A stretch of 64,000 bases of DNA from Betaproteobacteria bacterium. Lineage in GTDB: Bacteria > Pseudomonadota > Gammaproteobacteria > Burkholderiales > Rhodocyclaceae. The stretch is from positions 50,774 to 114,773 of the forward strand of contig WQYQ01000010.1 in NCBI GenBank assembly GCA_009781175.1, read 5' to 3'. Of this stretch, positions 37,076 through 46,083 are shown piece after piece. The first letter of the stretch is position 1. Each line of letters opens with the position of its first letter. The notes under the pieces were generated by a model, which did no database searches, was not told where the DNA came from, and worked only from the letters and a program-made list of their open reading frames with translations. Made by a program: the position numbers and the translations under genes.

Positions 37076-37777
37076 TCACTCACCAACCCGGCGATAGGCG
37101 GCGCCGCGTTTCCGACGCGCGCGCGCACTGCCAAGCACAACGACCAATACCGCTCCCGCGGCAGGAAGCACCCAGCGATGCAGCCAGGGTAATTGGGCAA
37201 ACCACGGCTGCAAGCCATGATCGCTATTTATCATCCCGCCCGCGACCCAACCGAGTAAGGCCGCGCCCAGCGTCACGATAAACGGCAAGCGCTCCATCGT
37301 TTTCATAATCAACTGACTTGCGAAAACGATAATCGGAATACTGACGATCAGCCCGAAAACCAATAGCCAAAGATTGCCATGCGACGCTCCGGCAACGCCG
37401 ACCACATTGTCAAGACTCATCACGAAATCGGCCACGATAATCGTCTTGACCGCGCCTGCGACACTACCGGCCCCGGGAATTCCCTGTTCGTGCTCCTCTT
37501 CGGGGAGGAGCAGTTTGATACCGATCCATAATAGCAACAGCCCCCCGAGCAGCTTGATCCACGCCCATTCCATCAAGGCTGCGGCAAATGCCGTCAATAG
37601 AACGCGCAGCGCCACCGCCCCTGCGACACCCCAAAAGATTCCGTAACGGCGCTGTTCCGGAGCAAGGTTGCGGCATGCAAGTGCAATCACCACCGCATTG
37701 TCGCCCGACAGAATCAGATCGATCAGAATGATCTGCGCAACGGCAGACCAGAATTGCGGACTAAAAAAATCGGGCAT
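37076..37777 (-). CDS. TerC-family integral membrane protein
   Basis: A 233-aa membrane protein with about seven helices. It has the paired acidic motifs of the TerC family: DLILSGDNAVVIA (near residue 20) and ADFVMSLDNVVGVAG (near 122). Members are linked to metal (Mn) export or tellurite resistance. I start at ATG 37777; the longer frame to 38089 crosses the sucD terminator and overlaps sucD. It is separated from sucCD by that terminator. Confidence 0.9.
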   Translation of the reverse strand: MPDFFSPQFWSAVAQIILIDLILSGDNAVVIALACRNLAPEQRRYGIFWGVAGAVALRVLLTAFAAALMEWAWIKLLGGLLLLWIGIKLLLPEEEHEQGIPGAGSVAGAVKTIIVADFVMSLDNVVGVAGASHGNLWLLVFGLIVSIPIIVFASQLIMKTMERLPFIVTLGAALLGWVAGGMINSDHGLQPWFAQLPWLHRWVLPAAGAVLVVVLGSARARRKRGAAYRRVGE

Positions 37778-37828
37778 CGATAAGCTGTGAATCTGTAAAC
37801 CATTTCGCAAGAGAATACGCGCTACAAA

Positions 37829-37860
37829 GCAAAACGCCCGACTGAAGCCGGGCGTTTTGC
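37829..37860. terminator. terminator after sucD
   Basis: The perfect 12-bp stem GCAAAACGCCCG/CGGGCGTTTTGC with an 8-base loop ends the sucCD operon, 22 bases after the sucD stop codon on the minus strand. Confidence 0.88.
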
Positions 37861-37881
37861 TTTTAAAGCGACACAGTAACC

Positions 37882-38775
37882 TTAAAGCAGGCTCTTGAGC
37901 AGCTTCGCCATTTCGGACGGATTGCGCGTCACTTTGAAGCCGCACTCTTCCATGATCGCGAGCTTCGCATCCGCCGTATCGGCGCCACCGGAGATCAGCG
38001 CGCCGGCATGGCCCATGCGCTTGCCCGCCGGAGCGGTCACGCCCGCGATGAAGCCGACGATCGGCTTCTTCATATTGGCTTTGCACCACATCGCGGCTTC
38101 GGCTTCGTCCGGACCGCCGATCTCGCCGATCATGATGACCGCATCGGTATCCGGGTCCTCATTGAACATGCGCATCACGTCGATGTGCTTAAGGCCGTTG
38201 ATCGGGTCGCCACCGATGCCGACAGCCGAAGATTGACCGAGACCGATTTCGGTCAATTGCGCCACGGCTTCATAGGTCAACGTGCCCGAGCGCGAAACGA
38301 CGCCGATGCGGCCCTTGCGATGGATATGGCCGGGCATGATGCCAATCTTGATTTCGTCCGGCGTGATCAGACCCGGACAGTTCGGCCCGAGCAACAGGGT
38401 TTCCTTGCCGCCGGCCGCAATCTTGGCCTTCATCTTGTTGCGCACTTCGAGCATGTCGCGAACCGGAATGCCTTCGGTGATGCAGATCGCCAGATCGAGG
38501 TCGGCCTCGGCGGCTTCCCAAATCGCGGCCGCGGCACCCGCGGGCGGCACGTAGATAACCGAAACCGTGGCGCCGGTCTGGGCTTTCGCGTCCTTGACCG
38601 AAGCGTAGATCGGGATATTAAAGATCGACTCGCCTGCTTTTTTCGGGTTCACGCCCGCGACGAAGCAATTCTTGCCGTTTGCGTATTCCTGGCACTTCTC
38701 GGTGTGAAACTGGCCGGTCTTCCCGGTGATGCCCTGGGTGATGACCTTGGTGTCCTTGTTAATCAGAATCGACAT
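37882..38775 (-). CDS. sucD: succinyl-CoA synthetase, alpha subunit
   Basis: A 297-aa CoA-binding and phosphohistidine subunit. It has the N-terminal QGITGKTGQFHTE motif, GPNCPGLITPDE near 130, and the active-site GHAGALISGG (the phospho-His lies here) near 255. With SucC it interconverts succinyl-CoA and succinate with ATP or GTP formation in the citric acid cycle. It starts 18 bp after sucC with a GGAGA site. Confidence 0.97.
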   Translation of the reverse strand: MSILINKDTKVITQGITGKTGQFHTEKCQEYANGKNCFVAGVNPKKAGESIFNIPIYASVKDAKAQTGATVSVIYVPPAGAAAAIWEAAEADLDLAICITEGIPVRDMLEVRNKMKAKIAAGGKETLLLGPNCPGLITPDEIKIGIMPGHIHRKGRIGVVSRSGTLTYEAVAQLTEIGLGQSSAVGIGGDPINGLKHIDVMRMFNEDPDTDAVIMIGEIGGPDEAEAAMWCKANMKKPIVGFIAGVTAPAGKRMGHAGALISGGADTADAKLAIMEECGFKVTRNPSEMAKLLKSLL

Positions 38776-38793
38776 ATCAATGTTCTCCGGGCA

Positions 38794-39954
38794 TTACTTG
38801 ACGGCGGCAACGATCTTCTCGGCCGCATCGGCCATGGTGTCGGCCGAAATGATCGGCAGGCCCGACTCGGCGAGGATCTTTTTGCCGAGATCCTCATTCG
38901 TGCCTTTCATGCGCACGACGAGCGGCACCTTCAGATGAACTTCACGGGCGGCGGAAACGACGCCGGTGGCGATCGTGTCGCAGCGCATGATGCCGCCGAA
39001 GATGTTGACGAGAATGCCCTTGACTTTGGGGTTGTGGAGCATGATTTTGAACGCTTCGGTGACTTTCTCGGTCGTGGCGCCGCCACCGACGTCGAGGAAG
39101 TTCGCCGGCTCGGCGCCGAAGAGCTTGATCGTGTCCATCGTCGCCATCGCAAGACCGGCGCCGTTGACCAGGCAGCCGATATTGCCATCAAGCGAGATGT
39201 AGGCCAGATCAAACTTCGAAGCCTCGATTTCGTCCGCGTCCTCTTCGTCGAGGTCACGGAAAGCGACAATATCGGGATGACGGAACAGTGCGTTCGCATC
39301 GAAATTGAATTTGGCGTCGAGCGCCTTGATGTTGCCGTTGCCTTCGAGGATCAGCGGGTTGATTTCCGCCAGCGAGGCATCGGTTTCCATGTAGCAAGTG
39401 TAGAGCTTTTTGAAGCTATCGACCGCCTGCGCAACCGAGGCTTCCGGCACGCCGATGCCCACGGCCAGTTCGCGCGCCTGCGCGTCGGTCAGCCCGACGA
39501 GCGGATCGACGAAGACCTTGATGATTTTCTCGGGCGTGTTGTGGGCCACCTCTTCGATGTCCATGCCGCCCTCGCTCGACGCCATCATCGCGACTTTCTG
39601 GGTCGCGCGATCGGTCAGCGCCGCAACGTAGTATTCCTTCTTGATGTCCGCGCCTTCCTCGATCAGCAAACGGCGAACTTTCTGTCCTTCCGGGCCGGTC
39701 TGGTGCGTGACGAGCTGCATGCCGAGAATCTGGCCGGCGAGTGTGCGCACTTCGTCGATCGAACGGGCGAGTTTGACGCCGCCACCCTTGCCGCGGCCGC
39801 CCGCGTGGATCTGGGCTTTGACCACCCAGATCTTGCCGCCAAGCTGTTCGGCCGCTTTGACGGCCTCATCAACGGAAAAACATGCAATCCCACGTGGCGT
39901 AACAACACCGTATTTACGCAGGATTTCTTTTGCCTGGTATTCGTGAATCTTCAT
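38794..39954 (-). CDS. sucC: succinyl-CoA synthetase, beta subunit
   Basis: A 386-aa ATP-grasp subunit, the standard length. It starts [16 protein letters not shown], with [12 protein letters not shown] near 53 and [12 protein letters not shown] near 318. ATG 39954 has AAGGG 6 bases before it; a longer frame to 40101 is not conserved. It is co-transcribed with sucD. Confidence 0.97.
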   Translation of the reverse strand: MKIHEYQAKEILRKYGVVTPRGIACFSVDEAVKAAEQLGGKIWVVKAQIHAGGRGKGGGVKLARSIDEVRTLAGQILGMQLVTHQTGPEGQKVRRLLIEEGADIKKEYYVAALTDRATQKVAMMASSEGGMDIEEVAHNTPEKIIKVFVDPLVGLTDAQARELAVGIGVPEASVAQAVDSFKKLYTCYMETDASLAEINPLILEGNGNIKALDAKFNFDANALFRHPDIVAFRDLDEEDADEIEASKFDLAYISLDGNIGCLVNGAGLAMATMDTIKLFGAEPANFLDVGGGATTEKVTEAFKIMLHNPKVKGILVNIFGGIMRCDTIATGVVSAAREVHLKVPLVVRMKGTNEDLGKKILAESGLPIISADTMADAAEKIVAAVK

Positions 39955-40162
39955 AGTTGCCCTTCGATCTCCGCCCCCAGCCGGTTCGCCGGCGTAGTAA
40001 GCACGCAGTTTTGGGTATTGGGAACAAATGACGGATGGACGAGACAAGTGCCGCCCCCCGACAAGCACAAGCAAAGCCGTCGCCTCTCCAGCAAAAGCCA
40101 AACCGGATGCACGACTCCCATTGATTTTTGTGCCACAGCACCCGGATTAGTTAATTTTAACG

Positions 40163-40199
40163 GAAACGACCCGCTAAATGTACCTAGGCGGGGTTTCCA
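40163..40199. terminator. possible terminator between the DUF2889 gene and sucC
   Basis: GGAAAC-GA-CCCGC pairs with GCGGG-GTTTCC over a 13-base loop, with a 2-base bulge and a weak U-tract on the minus strand. It begins 11 bases after the DUF2889 stop codon. The rest of 39955-40209 should hold the sucC promoter. Confidence 0.45.
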
Positions 40200-40209
40200 C
40201 CCCTGCTTT

Positions 40210-40764
40210 TTATGCGTTTTCCTCAGGGTGCGCTTTGAACCATTTGGGGTAATAGCGCCGCACCACTTCGCCCGAGGAGTCCAGCGCGTGACATCGATCA
40301 AGCTGAAAAGGTTTGTGCGTTCCGGAATCTTCGGAAATCATCGAGGTCATGGTCTGCATTGCCAGCGTGGGAAACAGTGGCAGCATTTCAGTCAAATGCG
40401 TACAGCCGTGAACGCCACCGACAAGATCTTTCGTCGCCTTGCGAAAACCGTTGAAAAGATTCAACCCCACCAGCTTTTCATAGACGGGAGCAATCGCCTC
40501 GCAATGCCCCACATAAGGCACGCCGGGCGTCTCAGCCGCCGCGGCTTTGATGTTGAAGCGCATATCGATCGTCAGCCGAATCCGCATCTTGTGGATGGGC
40601 ACACCCGCGAGCCGATCGCCCGCAAGCATTTTGAGGTCTACGTCCTTAACATCGAGCAGGCTGATTTCCAGATCAAGCAACCCGTCGTCGCGTAAAAACC
40701 CTTCCATCTCGACGCGGCGGGTATGCAGGCGGCGGCGCCCAGAGGCGGGTTCAGGCAAAGACAT
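40210..40764 (-). CDS. DUF2889 family protein
   Basis: A 184-aa soluble protein. The segments LHTRRVEMEGFLRDDGL, GVPIHKMRIRLTIDM and VGGVHGCTHLTEMLP are characteristic of DUF2889, which has no established function. The C-terminus has DRCHALDSSGEVVRRYYPKW. It lies between the R2 repeat and sucC and is probably a single-gene unit. Confidence 0.85.
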   Translation of the reverse strand: MSLPEPASGRRRLHTRRVEMEGFLRDDGLLDLEISLLDVKDVDLKMLAGDRLAGVPIHKMRIRLTIDMRFNIKAAAAETPGVPYVGHCEAIAPVYEKLVGLNLFNGFRKATKDLVGGVHGCTHLTEMLPLFPTLAMQTMTSMISEDSGTHKPFQLDRCHALDSSGEVVRRYYPKWFKAHPEENA

Positions 40765-40861
40765 GCAAGGGCTCCATGAAAAACACCATACGGAAGCGTA
40801 TCCTACAGGAGCCCGGAAAACAATGCAGATGAAGCGAAACCCGTTGCGCTTGAAATGACTA

Positions 40862-40977
40862 AGAACCGCTCACAAAACCCAGCGCAGCTGTACAGGCGAG
40901 GCGCGCGAAACGCAGACAGTACAAAAGGTACGGCAAGTGAGCGCAACGCAGCATGCAGAGGTTTGTTCGCGGTTCTA
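40862..40977. repeat. R2 element, 116 bp, after ackA
   Basis: The element begins AGAACCGCTCACAAAAC and ends TTTGTTCGCGGTTCTA, so the ends are inverted repeats. It carries the shared core CGAAACGCAG and CGGCAAGTGAGCGCAACGCA. The last three bases (CTA) are the TAG stop codon of ackA. It is similar to the copies at 42222 and 45569. Confidence 0.8.
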
Positions 40978-42159
40978 AGCCGCGCCGAGCACATTCAGAC
41001 AATGGCGCGCAATCATCAACTCTTCGTTGGTCGGAATCACCAACGCCGCCACGCGGCTTCCCGGCGTCGAAATCGTGGACGCGCGCTGCGCATTCGCCGC
41101 CATATCCAGCTCGACGCCAAGCCAGCCACAGGCTTCGATGACACGCGCGCGAATCTGTGCAGCGTTCTCGCCAATGCCGCCGGTGAAAATCAGCGCATCG
41201 AGACCACCGAGCGCCGCCGCGAGCGAACCGATCTCGCGCACGATCCGATAAACGTAATAATCGATTGCCAAACGCGCGCGCGGCTCTTCGCTTGCAAGCA
41301 GCACACGCATGTCGCTCGACACGCCTGACAGCCCTTGCATGCCGGATTCACGATAGAGCAATTGTTCGATACTGCGCGCATCCATGCCGCGCTGATCCAT
41401 CAGATACAGCAACACGCCCGGATCGATCGAACCGCAGCGCGTTCCCATCGCAAGGCCGTCGAGCGCCGTAAAACCCATCGTCGTCGCCACGCTCTTACCC
41501 GCATCCATCGCGCTCATGCTGGCCCCATTCCCGAGGTGCAGCACGATTGTTTTCCCACGCGCAGCGCGTTCATCGTAGCGTTCAAGCACGCTCGCAATGT
41601 ATTCGTATGACAGACCGTGGAAGCCATAGCGCCGAATCCCTTCCACCGCATATTTCAAGGGCAAGGCATACAGCTCGGCCACTTCCGGCTGGGTGCGGTG
41701 GAAAGCGGTATCGAAGCAGGCGATCTGTGGCAACTCGGGCTGGCGCTCCATCAACCAGCGGATCGGCGTCAGATTGTGCGGTTGATGCAATGGCGCGAGG
41801 GGAATATAAGTTTCAAGGCGCGCGAGAACCACCGGCGTGATCCGGGCCGGCGCCGAAAACGCAAGCCCGCCATGCACCACGCGATGCCCGACGACTGCCG
41901 GGGCGCCGATACCTTGCTCGGTAAGGAATTCGACGATGTGCATCAGCGCGCCTTCGTGCCCAAGCCGGGCGCCCTCGCCCCACTGACGATAACCGATCGG
42001 GGTATCGGCGGGGTCCTTTGCGACAAAGTTGGGAGAGGTATAAATGCCTTCGATCTGGCCGCGCAGTTTCAACAACAACGCAGCGTCCTCATCGGCGACG
42101 AAAACAGAAAATTTAAGGCTGGAAGAGCCTGCATTCAGTACAAGGATTGGATTACCCAT
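40975..42159 (-). CDS. ackA: acetate kinase
   Basis: A 394-aa ASKHA-fold kinase of standard length. It has VLNAGSSSLKF at the start, GHRVVHGG near 90, HLGNGASMSAMD near 205 and FTGGIGENA near 325. It makes ATP and acetate from acetyl phosphate. The phosphotransacetylase gene is not adjacent. It lies between two R2 elements downstream of the pfl genes. Its stop codon is contributed by the downstream R2 copy. Confidence 0.97.
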   Translation of the reverse strand: MGNPILVLNAGSSSLKFSVFVADEDAALLLKLRGQIEGIYTSPNFVAKDPADTPIGYRQWGEGARLGHEGALMHIVEFLTEQGIGAPAVVGHRVVHGGLAFSAPARITPVVLARLETYIPLAPLHQPHNLTPIRWLMERQPELPQIACFDTAFHRTQPEVAELYALPLKYAVEGIRRYGFHGLSYEYIASVLERYDERAARGKTIVLHLGNGASMSAMDAGKSVATTMGFTALDGLAMGTRCGSIDPGVLLYLMDQRGMDARSIEQLLYRESGMQGLSGVSSDMRVLLASEEPRARLAIDYYVYRIVREIGSLAAALGGLDALIFTGGIGENAAQIRARVIEACGWLGVELDMAANAQRASTISTPGSRVAALVIPTNEELMIARHCLNVLGAA

Positions 42160-42221
42160 GATCGGCCACAGATCGTATATTTAGGAAAAACGGGGAACGA
42201 AATCATTGCCGGCTTCGAGTA

Positions 42222-42319
42222 AGAGCCGCTAACACAACCCTGCGCAGCGGTCATGTGAAACGCAGACAGTACAAATAGTACGGCAAGTGAGCGCAACGCA
42301 GTATGCAACAGCAGCTCTA
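42222..42319. repeat. R2 element, 98 bp, between pflA and ackA
   Basis: The element begins AGAGCCGCTAACACAACCC and ends CAACAGCAGCTCTA. The core from GAAACGCAGACAGTACAAA to CGGCAAGTGAGCGCAACGCA is almost identical to the 40862 copy in the same orientation. It occupies most of the gap between the pflA stop codon and the ackA start. Confidence 0.8.
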
Positions 42320-42330
42320 AATCACCCGTT

Positions 42331-43191
42331 TCAGACAACGGTCAAGCCACGTGTGCGGAATTGATTGCGCACGCGCTCGGTCAGTTCATTATCCGGCGGC
42401 GGCACGCCTTCGAGGGTATAAGCCAAGCCAAGCTTCTCCCATTTCGGCCTGCCCATTTGGTGAAAACGCAAAACCTCGACGCGCTCCAGACTTTGAATCG
42501 AGGCTGCGATGTCGGCAACACGCTCAACGTTATCCCAGGCATCGGTGAGCCCCGGCACGAGAACGAAGCGCACCCAGGTCGGACGCTTCAGCTCGGACAA
42601 GCGTTTGGCGTAGTCCAAGGTCGGTTGCAATGGCTGACGTGTTACGCGGAAGTAAGTCTCTTCGTCGCCTGCTTTGATATCGAGGATGTTCAAATCGACA
42701 TCGTTCAGATCTTCATCCGAAAGCTTCTCGCCCAAACGCCCGCAGGTATCGAGCGCGGTATGCAAACCCAGCTCTTTGCTGCGGCGGAAGATTCGTTTGG
42801 CGAAGCGGTGCTGAACCAGCGGCTCACCGCCGGAAAGTGTGATGCCACCTTTCGATAAAGTCAGCGGCCGCACATATTTTTTCACCTCGGACATAAGCTC
42901 GGCGGCCGTCGTCGGCGTGCCCTGCATCTTGTGCCAAGTGTCCGGGTTATGGCAGTACTGACAGCGCAACAGGCAGCCCGACAGGAAGACCACGGCGCGA
43001 ATGCCCGGACCATCGACCGCGCTGCCCATTTCGTAGGAATGGATATAACCGATCAGCGACTGGTCGTCGTTCTCGGCGATATCTTCGAGATCGGCCGCGT
43101 AAATCGCGAAATGATCCGGCCCGCCGGCAGCGGCGGCGCCGGACCCTAGCAGCTTCAACTCATAGCGATTTCCGGAAAGACGATTCGCCAC
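42331..43191 (-). CDS. pflA: pyruvate formate-lyase activating enzyme
   Basis: A 286-aa radical-SAM enzyme. Its 4Fe-4S cysteines are C73, C77 and C80 in GCLLRCQYCHNP, followed by SGGEPLVQ and the LDIKAGDEETY block. It removes the glycine hydrogen that creates the glycyl radical in formate-lyase. Compared with E. coli PflA it has about 44 extra N-terminal residues, Ala/Gly-rich then acidic. It starts with GTG 10 bases after the glycyl-radical gene; no later good start exists before the conserved core. Confidence 0.93.
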   Translation of the reverse strand: MANRLSGNRYELKLLGSGAAAAGGPDHFAIYAADLEDIAENDDQSLIGYIHSYEMGSAVDGPGIRAVVFLSGCLLRCQYCHNPDTWHKMQGTPTTAAELMSEVKKYVRPLTLSKGGITLSGGEPLVQHRFAKRIFRRSKELGLHTALDTCGRLGEKLSDEDLNDVDLNILDIKAGDEETYFRVTRQPLQPTLDYAKRLSELKRPTWVRFVLVPGLTDAWDNVERVADIAASIQSLERVEVLRFHQMGRPKWEKLGLAYTLEGVPPPDNELTERVRNQFRTRGLTVV

Positions 43192-43201
43192 GCGAATACC
43201 A

Positions 43202-43438
43202 TCAATGCGAGTGGAAAGTGCGGTTGATGACGTCGAGCTGCTGTTCGCGCGTGAGTTTGACGAAGTTCACCGCATAACCGGATACGCGAATCGTGAGCTG
43301 CGGATAGTTTTCGGGATGCTCCATCGCGTCGACCAACATGTCACGGTTCAAAACGTTGACGTTGACATGAAAGCCTTCGCTGCCGAAGTAAGCATCGAGG
43401 AAGCCAACCAGCTTATCGGTCTGTTCTTGAGTTGCCAT
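43202..43438 (-). CDS. separate glycyl-radical domain of pyruvate formate-lyase (GrcA-like)
   Basis: A 78-aa protein equivalent to the C-terminal tail of Pfl[20 protein letters not shown] and [14 protein letters not shown] match the glycyl-radical loop, with the radical Gly at about residue 54. AAAGGA lies about 9 bases before the ATG and 24 bp separate it from the core gene. The core protein next door ends just before this domain should begin, so this is probably its obligate subunit rather than only a repair spare like E. coli YfiD/GrcA. Confidence 0.9.
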   Translation of the reverse strand: MATQEQTDKLVGFLDAYFGSEGFHVNVNVLNRDMLVDAMEHPENYPQLTIRVSGYAVNFVKLTREQQLDVINRTFHSH

Positions 43439-43462
43439 AATGAATTTCCTTTCTCGACTGAT

Positions 43463-45484
43463 TCAGTGACCGAGCGCGCTGGGCGAGAACGATAGCGTGA
43501 GCGAGATACCGTCCGCCGCATCTTCATAGGGAATCTTCGCCACCGACATCATCGCCGCCAAAGCGCCATGCGTATCGCGGTTATTCGAAGGATTGGCGCC
43601 CGGCGCGAAGGCTTCGCCTTTCTTGCGCCCATCCGGCGTGGAACCCGTTTTCTTGCCGTACACCACGTTCGAAGTAATCGTGAGCACCGACTGGGTGTGC
43701 AGAGAATTGCGATAAGTCGGGTACTTGCGGATCTTCTCCATCATCGTGCTGACCAGCCAGGCGGCGATGTCGTCGACACGGTCGTCGTTATTGCCGTAGC
43801 ACGGGAAGTCGCCTGTCGTTGCGTACTCGGTTACTACGCCTCGCTCATCGCGGATCGGCTTTACCTTGGCGTACTTGATCGCGGAAAGGCTGTCCGCTGC
43901 ATGCGAAAGACCGGCAATGCCACACGCCATCGTGCGCAGGATGTCGCGGTCGTGCAGCGCCATTTCGATCGCTTCGTAGCAGTACTTGTCATGCATGTAG
44001 TGGATGATGTTGAGCGCATTCACATAGGTGCTCGCGAGCCAGTCCAACATGATGTCGAGCCGCTTCATCACGGTGTAGTAATCGAGGTATTCACCCTCAT
44101 ACGGCGGCAGAATCGGGCCAATCTGGTCGCCGGAAATTTCATCGCGTCCGCCGTTGATCGCATACAGCAAAGTTTTAGCAAGATTGACACGCGCGCCGAA
44201 GAACTGCATCTGCTTACCGACGCGCATCGCCGAAACACAGCAGGCGATCGCGCAATCGTCGCCCCACAGCGGGCGCATCAACTCATCGCTTTCGTACTGG
44301 ATCGACGAGGTGTCGATCGAAACTTTCGCGCTGAACCGCTTAAAGCCCATTGGCAGCGCGGGCGTCCAGAACACGGTCAGGTTCGGCTCCGGCGCGGGGC
44401 CCAGGTTGTACAGCGTATTGAGCATGCGGAAACTCGTCTTGGTGACAAGCGTGCGCCCATCCTCGGCCATGCCGCCGATCGATTCGGTCGCCCAGACCGG
44501 ATCGCCGGAGAACAGTTCGTTGTATTCCGGCGTGCGCAGGAAACGCACGATGCGCAGCTTCATAACGAAATCGTCGATCAACTCCTGCGCGAACTGCTCG
44601 GTGATCTTGCCGTCATGCAAATCGCGCTCGATATAAATATCGAGGAAGCTCGAAACGCGCCCGACCGACATTGCCGCACCGTTCTGTTGTTTAACCGCGG
44701 CCAGATAGCCGAAGTACGTCCATTGCACGGCCTCATGCGCCGAAGTCGCGGCTTGCGAAATATCCCATCCATAGCTGGAGGCCATTTCCTTAAGTTGCTT
44801 CAAGGAACGGATCTGCTCAGCCAGCTCTTCACGCGTGCGAATAACGTCCTCAGTCGAATGCGAGGAGTCGAGTTCGGCTTTTTCCTGCTTCTTTGCTTCG
44901 ATCAGAAAATCAACACCGTACAGCGCGACACGGCGATAATCCCCGATGATGCGGCCGCGTCCGTAAGCATCCGGCAAGCCGGTCACGATGCCTGATTTAC
45001 GGCATTTCAAAATCGATGGGGTGTAAGCATCGAAAACGCCATCGTTGTGCGTCTTGCGGTACTTCGTGAAGATCTCAGCCACTCTTGGATCAGGCTTGTA
45101 GCCATAAGCCTTGAGCGAAGTCTCGACCATTTTCCAGCCGCCATTGGGCATGATCGCGCGCTTGAGCGGTGCATCAGTCTGCAAACCGACGATCAGCTCC
45201 AAATCCTTATCGATATAGCCCGGGGGATGGGACGTAATATCGGAAGGCACTTGCGAGATATCGAGCACGCCTTTGTCGCGCTCTTCGGCCAGCAATGGCT
45301 GCAAGCGCTCCCAGAGTTTTTTGATCCGATCACTCGCCCCACACAGGAATCCATCATCCCCTTCATAAGGCAAGTAATTACGCTGGATGAAATCGCGCAC
45401 ATCGACTTCTTTTTCCCAGGGTCCAGCGATAAAACCGCGCCAAGCATTTCCCACCGCGGATTCATTTTTAACGGCTACGTCCAT
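43463..45484 (-). CDS. pflB: pyruvate formate-lyase core lacking the glycyl-radical domain
   Basis: A 673-aa protein equal to PflB residues up to about 680. The barrel and the catalytic Cys pair (C415-C416, [18 protein letters not shown]) are intact. It stops at SFSPSALGH, where E. coli PflB (760 aa) continues into the glycyl-radical region. The missing part is encoded 24 bp downstream. It makes acetyl-CoA and formate from pyruvate anaerobically. It starts [12 protein letters not shown]; upstream is a long leader with an R2 repeat. Confidence 0.94.
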   Translation of the reverse strand: MDVAVKNESAVGNAWRGFIAGPWEKEVDVRDFIQRNYLPYEGDDGFLCGASDRIKKLWERLQPLLAEERDKGVLDISQVPSDITSHPPGYIDKDLELIVGLQTDAPLKRAIMPNGGWKMVETSLKAYGYKPDPRVAEIFTKYRKTHNDGVFDAYTPSILKCRKSGIVTGLPDAYGRGRIIGDYRRVALYGVDFLIEAKKQEKAELDSSHSTEDVIRTREELAEQIRSLKQLKEMASSYGWDISQAATSAHEAVQWTYFGYLAAVKQQNGAAMSVGRVSSFLDIYIERDLHDGKITEQFAQELIDDFVMKLRIVRFLRTPEYNELFSGDPVWATESIGGMAEDGRTLVTKTSFRMLNTLYNLGPAPEPNLTVFWTPALPMGFKRFSAKVSIDTSSIQYESDELMRPLWGDDCAIACCVSAMRVGKQMQFFGARVNLAKTLLYAINGGRDEISGDQIGPILPPYEGEYLDYYTVMKRLDIMLDWLASTYVNALNIIHYMHDKYCYEAIEMALHDRDILRTMACGIAGLSHAADSLSAIKYAKVKPIRDERGVVTEYATTGDFPCYGNNDDRVDDIAAWLVSTMMEKIRKYPTYRNSLHTQSVLTITSNVVYGKKTGSTPDGRKKGEAFAPGANPSNNRDTHGALAAMMSVAKIPYEDAADGISLTLSFSPSALGH

Positions 45485-45568
45485 GATGCTCTCCCAATAG
45501 CACCCTAAATCGAGCCGGCACTCCGAGAAAAATCAGTCTCTTAGGGTGGGGGGAGACCGATTGCATTA

Positions 45569-45675
45569 AGAGCCGCTCACAAAACCTTGCATGCTGCGTG
45601 GAGCCCACTTGCCGCACGTTTTCTGCGTTTCGTACGCCTTGTACACCGCTGTGCCGGGTTTTGTGAGTGGCTCTA
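45569..45675. repeat. R2 element, 107 bp, in the pfl leader
   Basis: The element begins AGAGCCGCTCACAAAACC and ends GGGTTTTGTGAGTGGCTCTA, giving nearly perfect terminal inverted repeats of about 18 bp. Its reverse complement carries the R2 core (CGAAACGCAG, then CGGCAAGTG and ACGCAGCATGCA), so it is inverted relative to the copies at 40862 and 42222. It lies 85-190 bp before pflB. Confidence 0.82.
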
Positions 45676-46083
45676 CACCGGCGTATCACCTGCGCTGAAA
45701 GGCGGTTCCTACATTGAATCGAAGGCAATTCAGGGGTTTCAAATTGCGCTCCCTACGATGCCACTCTAGGCCGCGTATCCGTCCTCAGCAAGGCAGGATG
45801 ACTGAGGACAGTCTGATCTCTTTAGTCACAATATGGAAATCAATTTTATGATATGAAATTATCAAAAATTCCTATAATTCCAAATACTTTTATATTTATA
45901 AAAATCGCTTATTTCAAGGCGGAGTAAGGCTCACACGCCGCAAAGCAGTGCGATGCAGCGTCTGAATTCCGGCATCCGTGCAAGGTTTCCAATTAAGAAT
46001 CCAACCGGGAATTAACCTTGTTTATAGATTCAGTCGGGCTAATCTCGCCGAAGACCTGTCGATCGATCAGGCCAGGAAAGGAT
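45676..46083. other. non-coding leader and promoter region of the pfl genes
   Basis: No gene is supported here. 45781-45809 holds an 8-bp inverted repeat, GTCCTCAG/CTGAGGAC, with a 13-base loop. 45830-45915 is strikingly AT-rich and is the best place for the minus-strand pfl promoter. I looked for an FNR box and found none better than a poor match. Confidence 0.5.

Noticed and set aside
38008..40695. An 895-codon open frame on the plus strand opposite sucCD and the DUF2889 gene
   Set aside because: It is antisense to three confidently identified genes. Its product is rich in Arg/His/Asp/Gly without family motifs, as expected for a shadow frame in GC-rich DNA.
42135..42338. Small frames (also 40803-40994 and 45587-45769) with similar products LHTALRSLAVLFVLSAF-like
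   Set aside because: The similarity arises because each crosses an R2 repeat. They start and stop in unrelated flanks and lack ribosome binding sites.
43438..43463. Frameshift or sequencing error as the explanation of the split pfl gene
   Set aside because: The core ends in a clean stop codon. The short gap contains a good ribosome binding site and ATG, and the junction does not read through in any frame as PflB linker sequence. An error cannot be fully excluded without reads.
43568..44995. A 475-codon frame opposite the pflB core
   Set aside because: It is antisense to the formate-lyase core and has no motifs.
45820..45920. An FNR box for the pfl promoter
   Set aside because: The best match (TTGAT-TTCC-ATATT on the minus strand) lacks the second half-site, so I do not call it.
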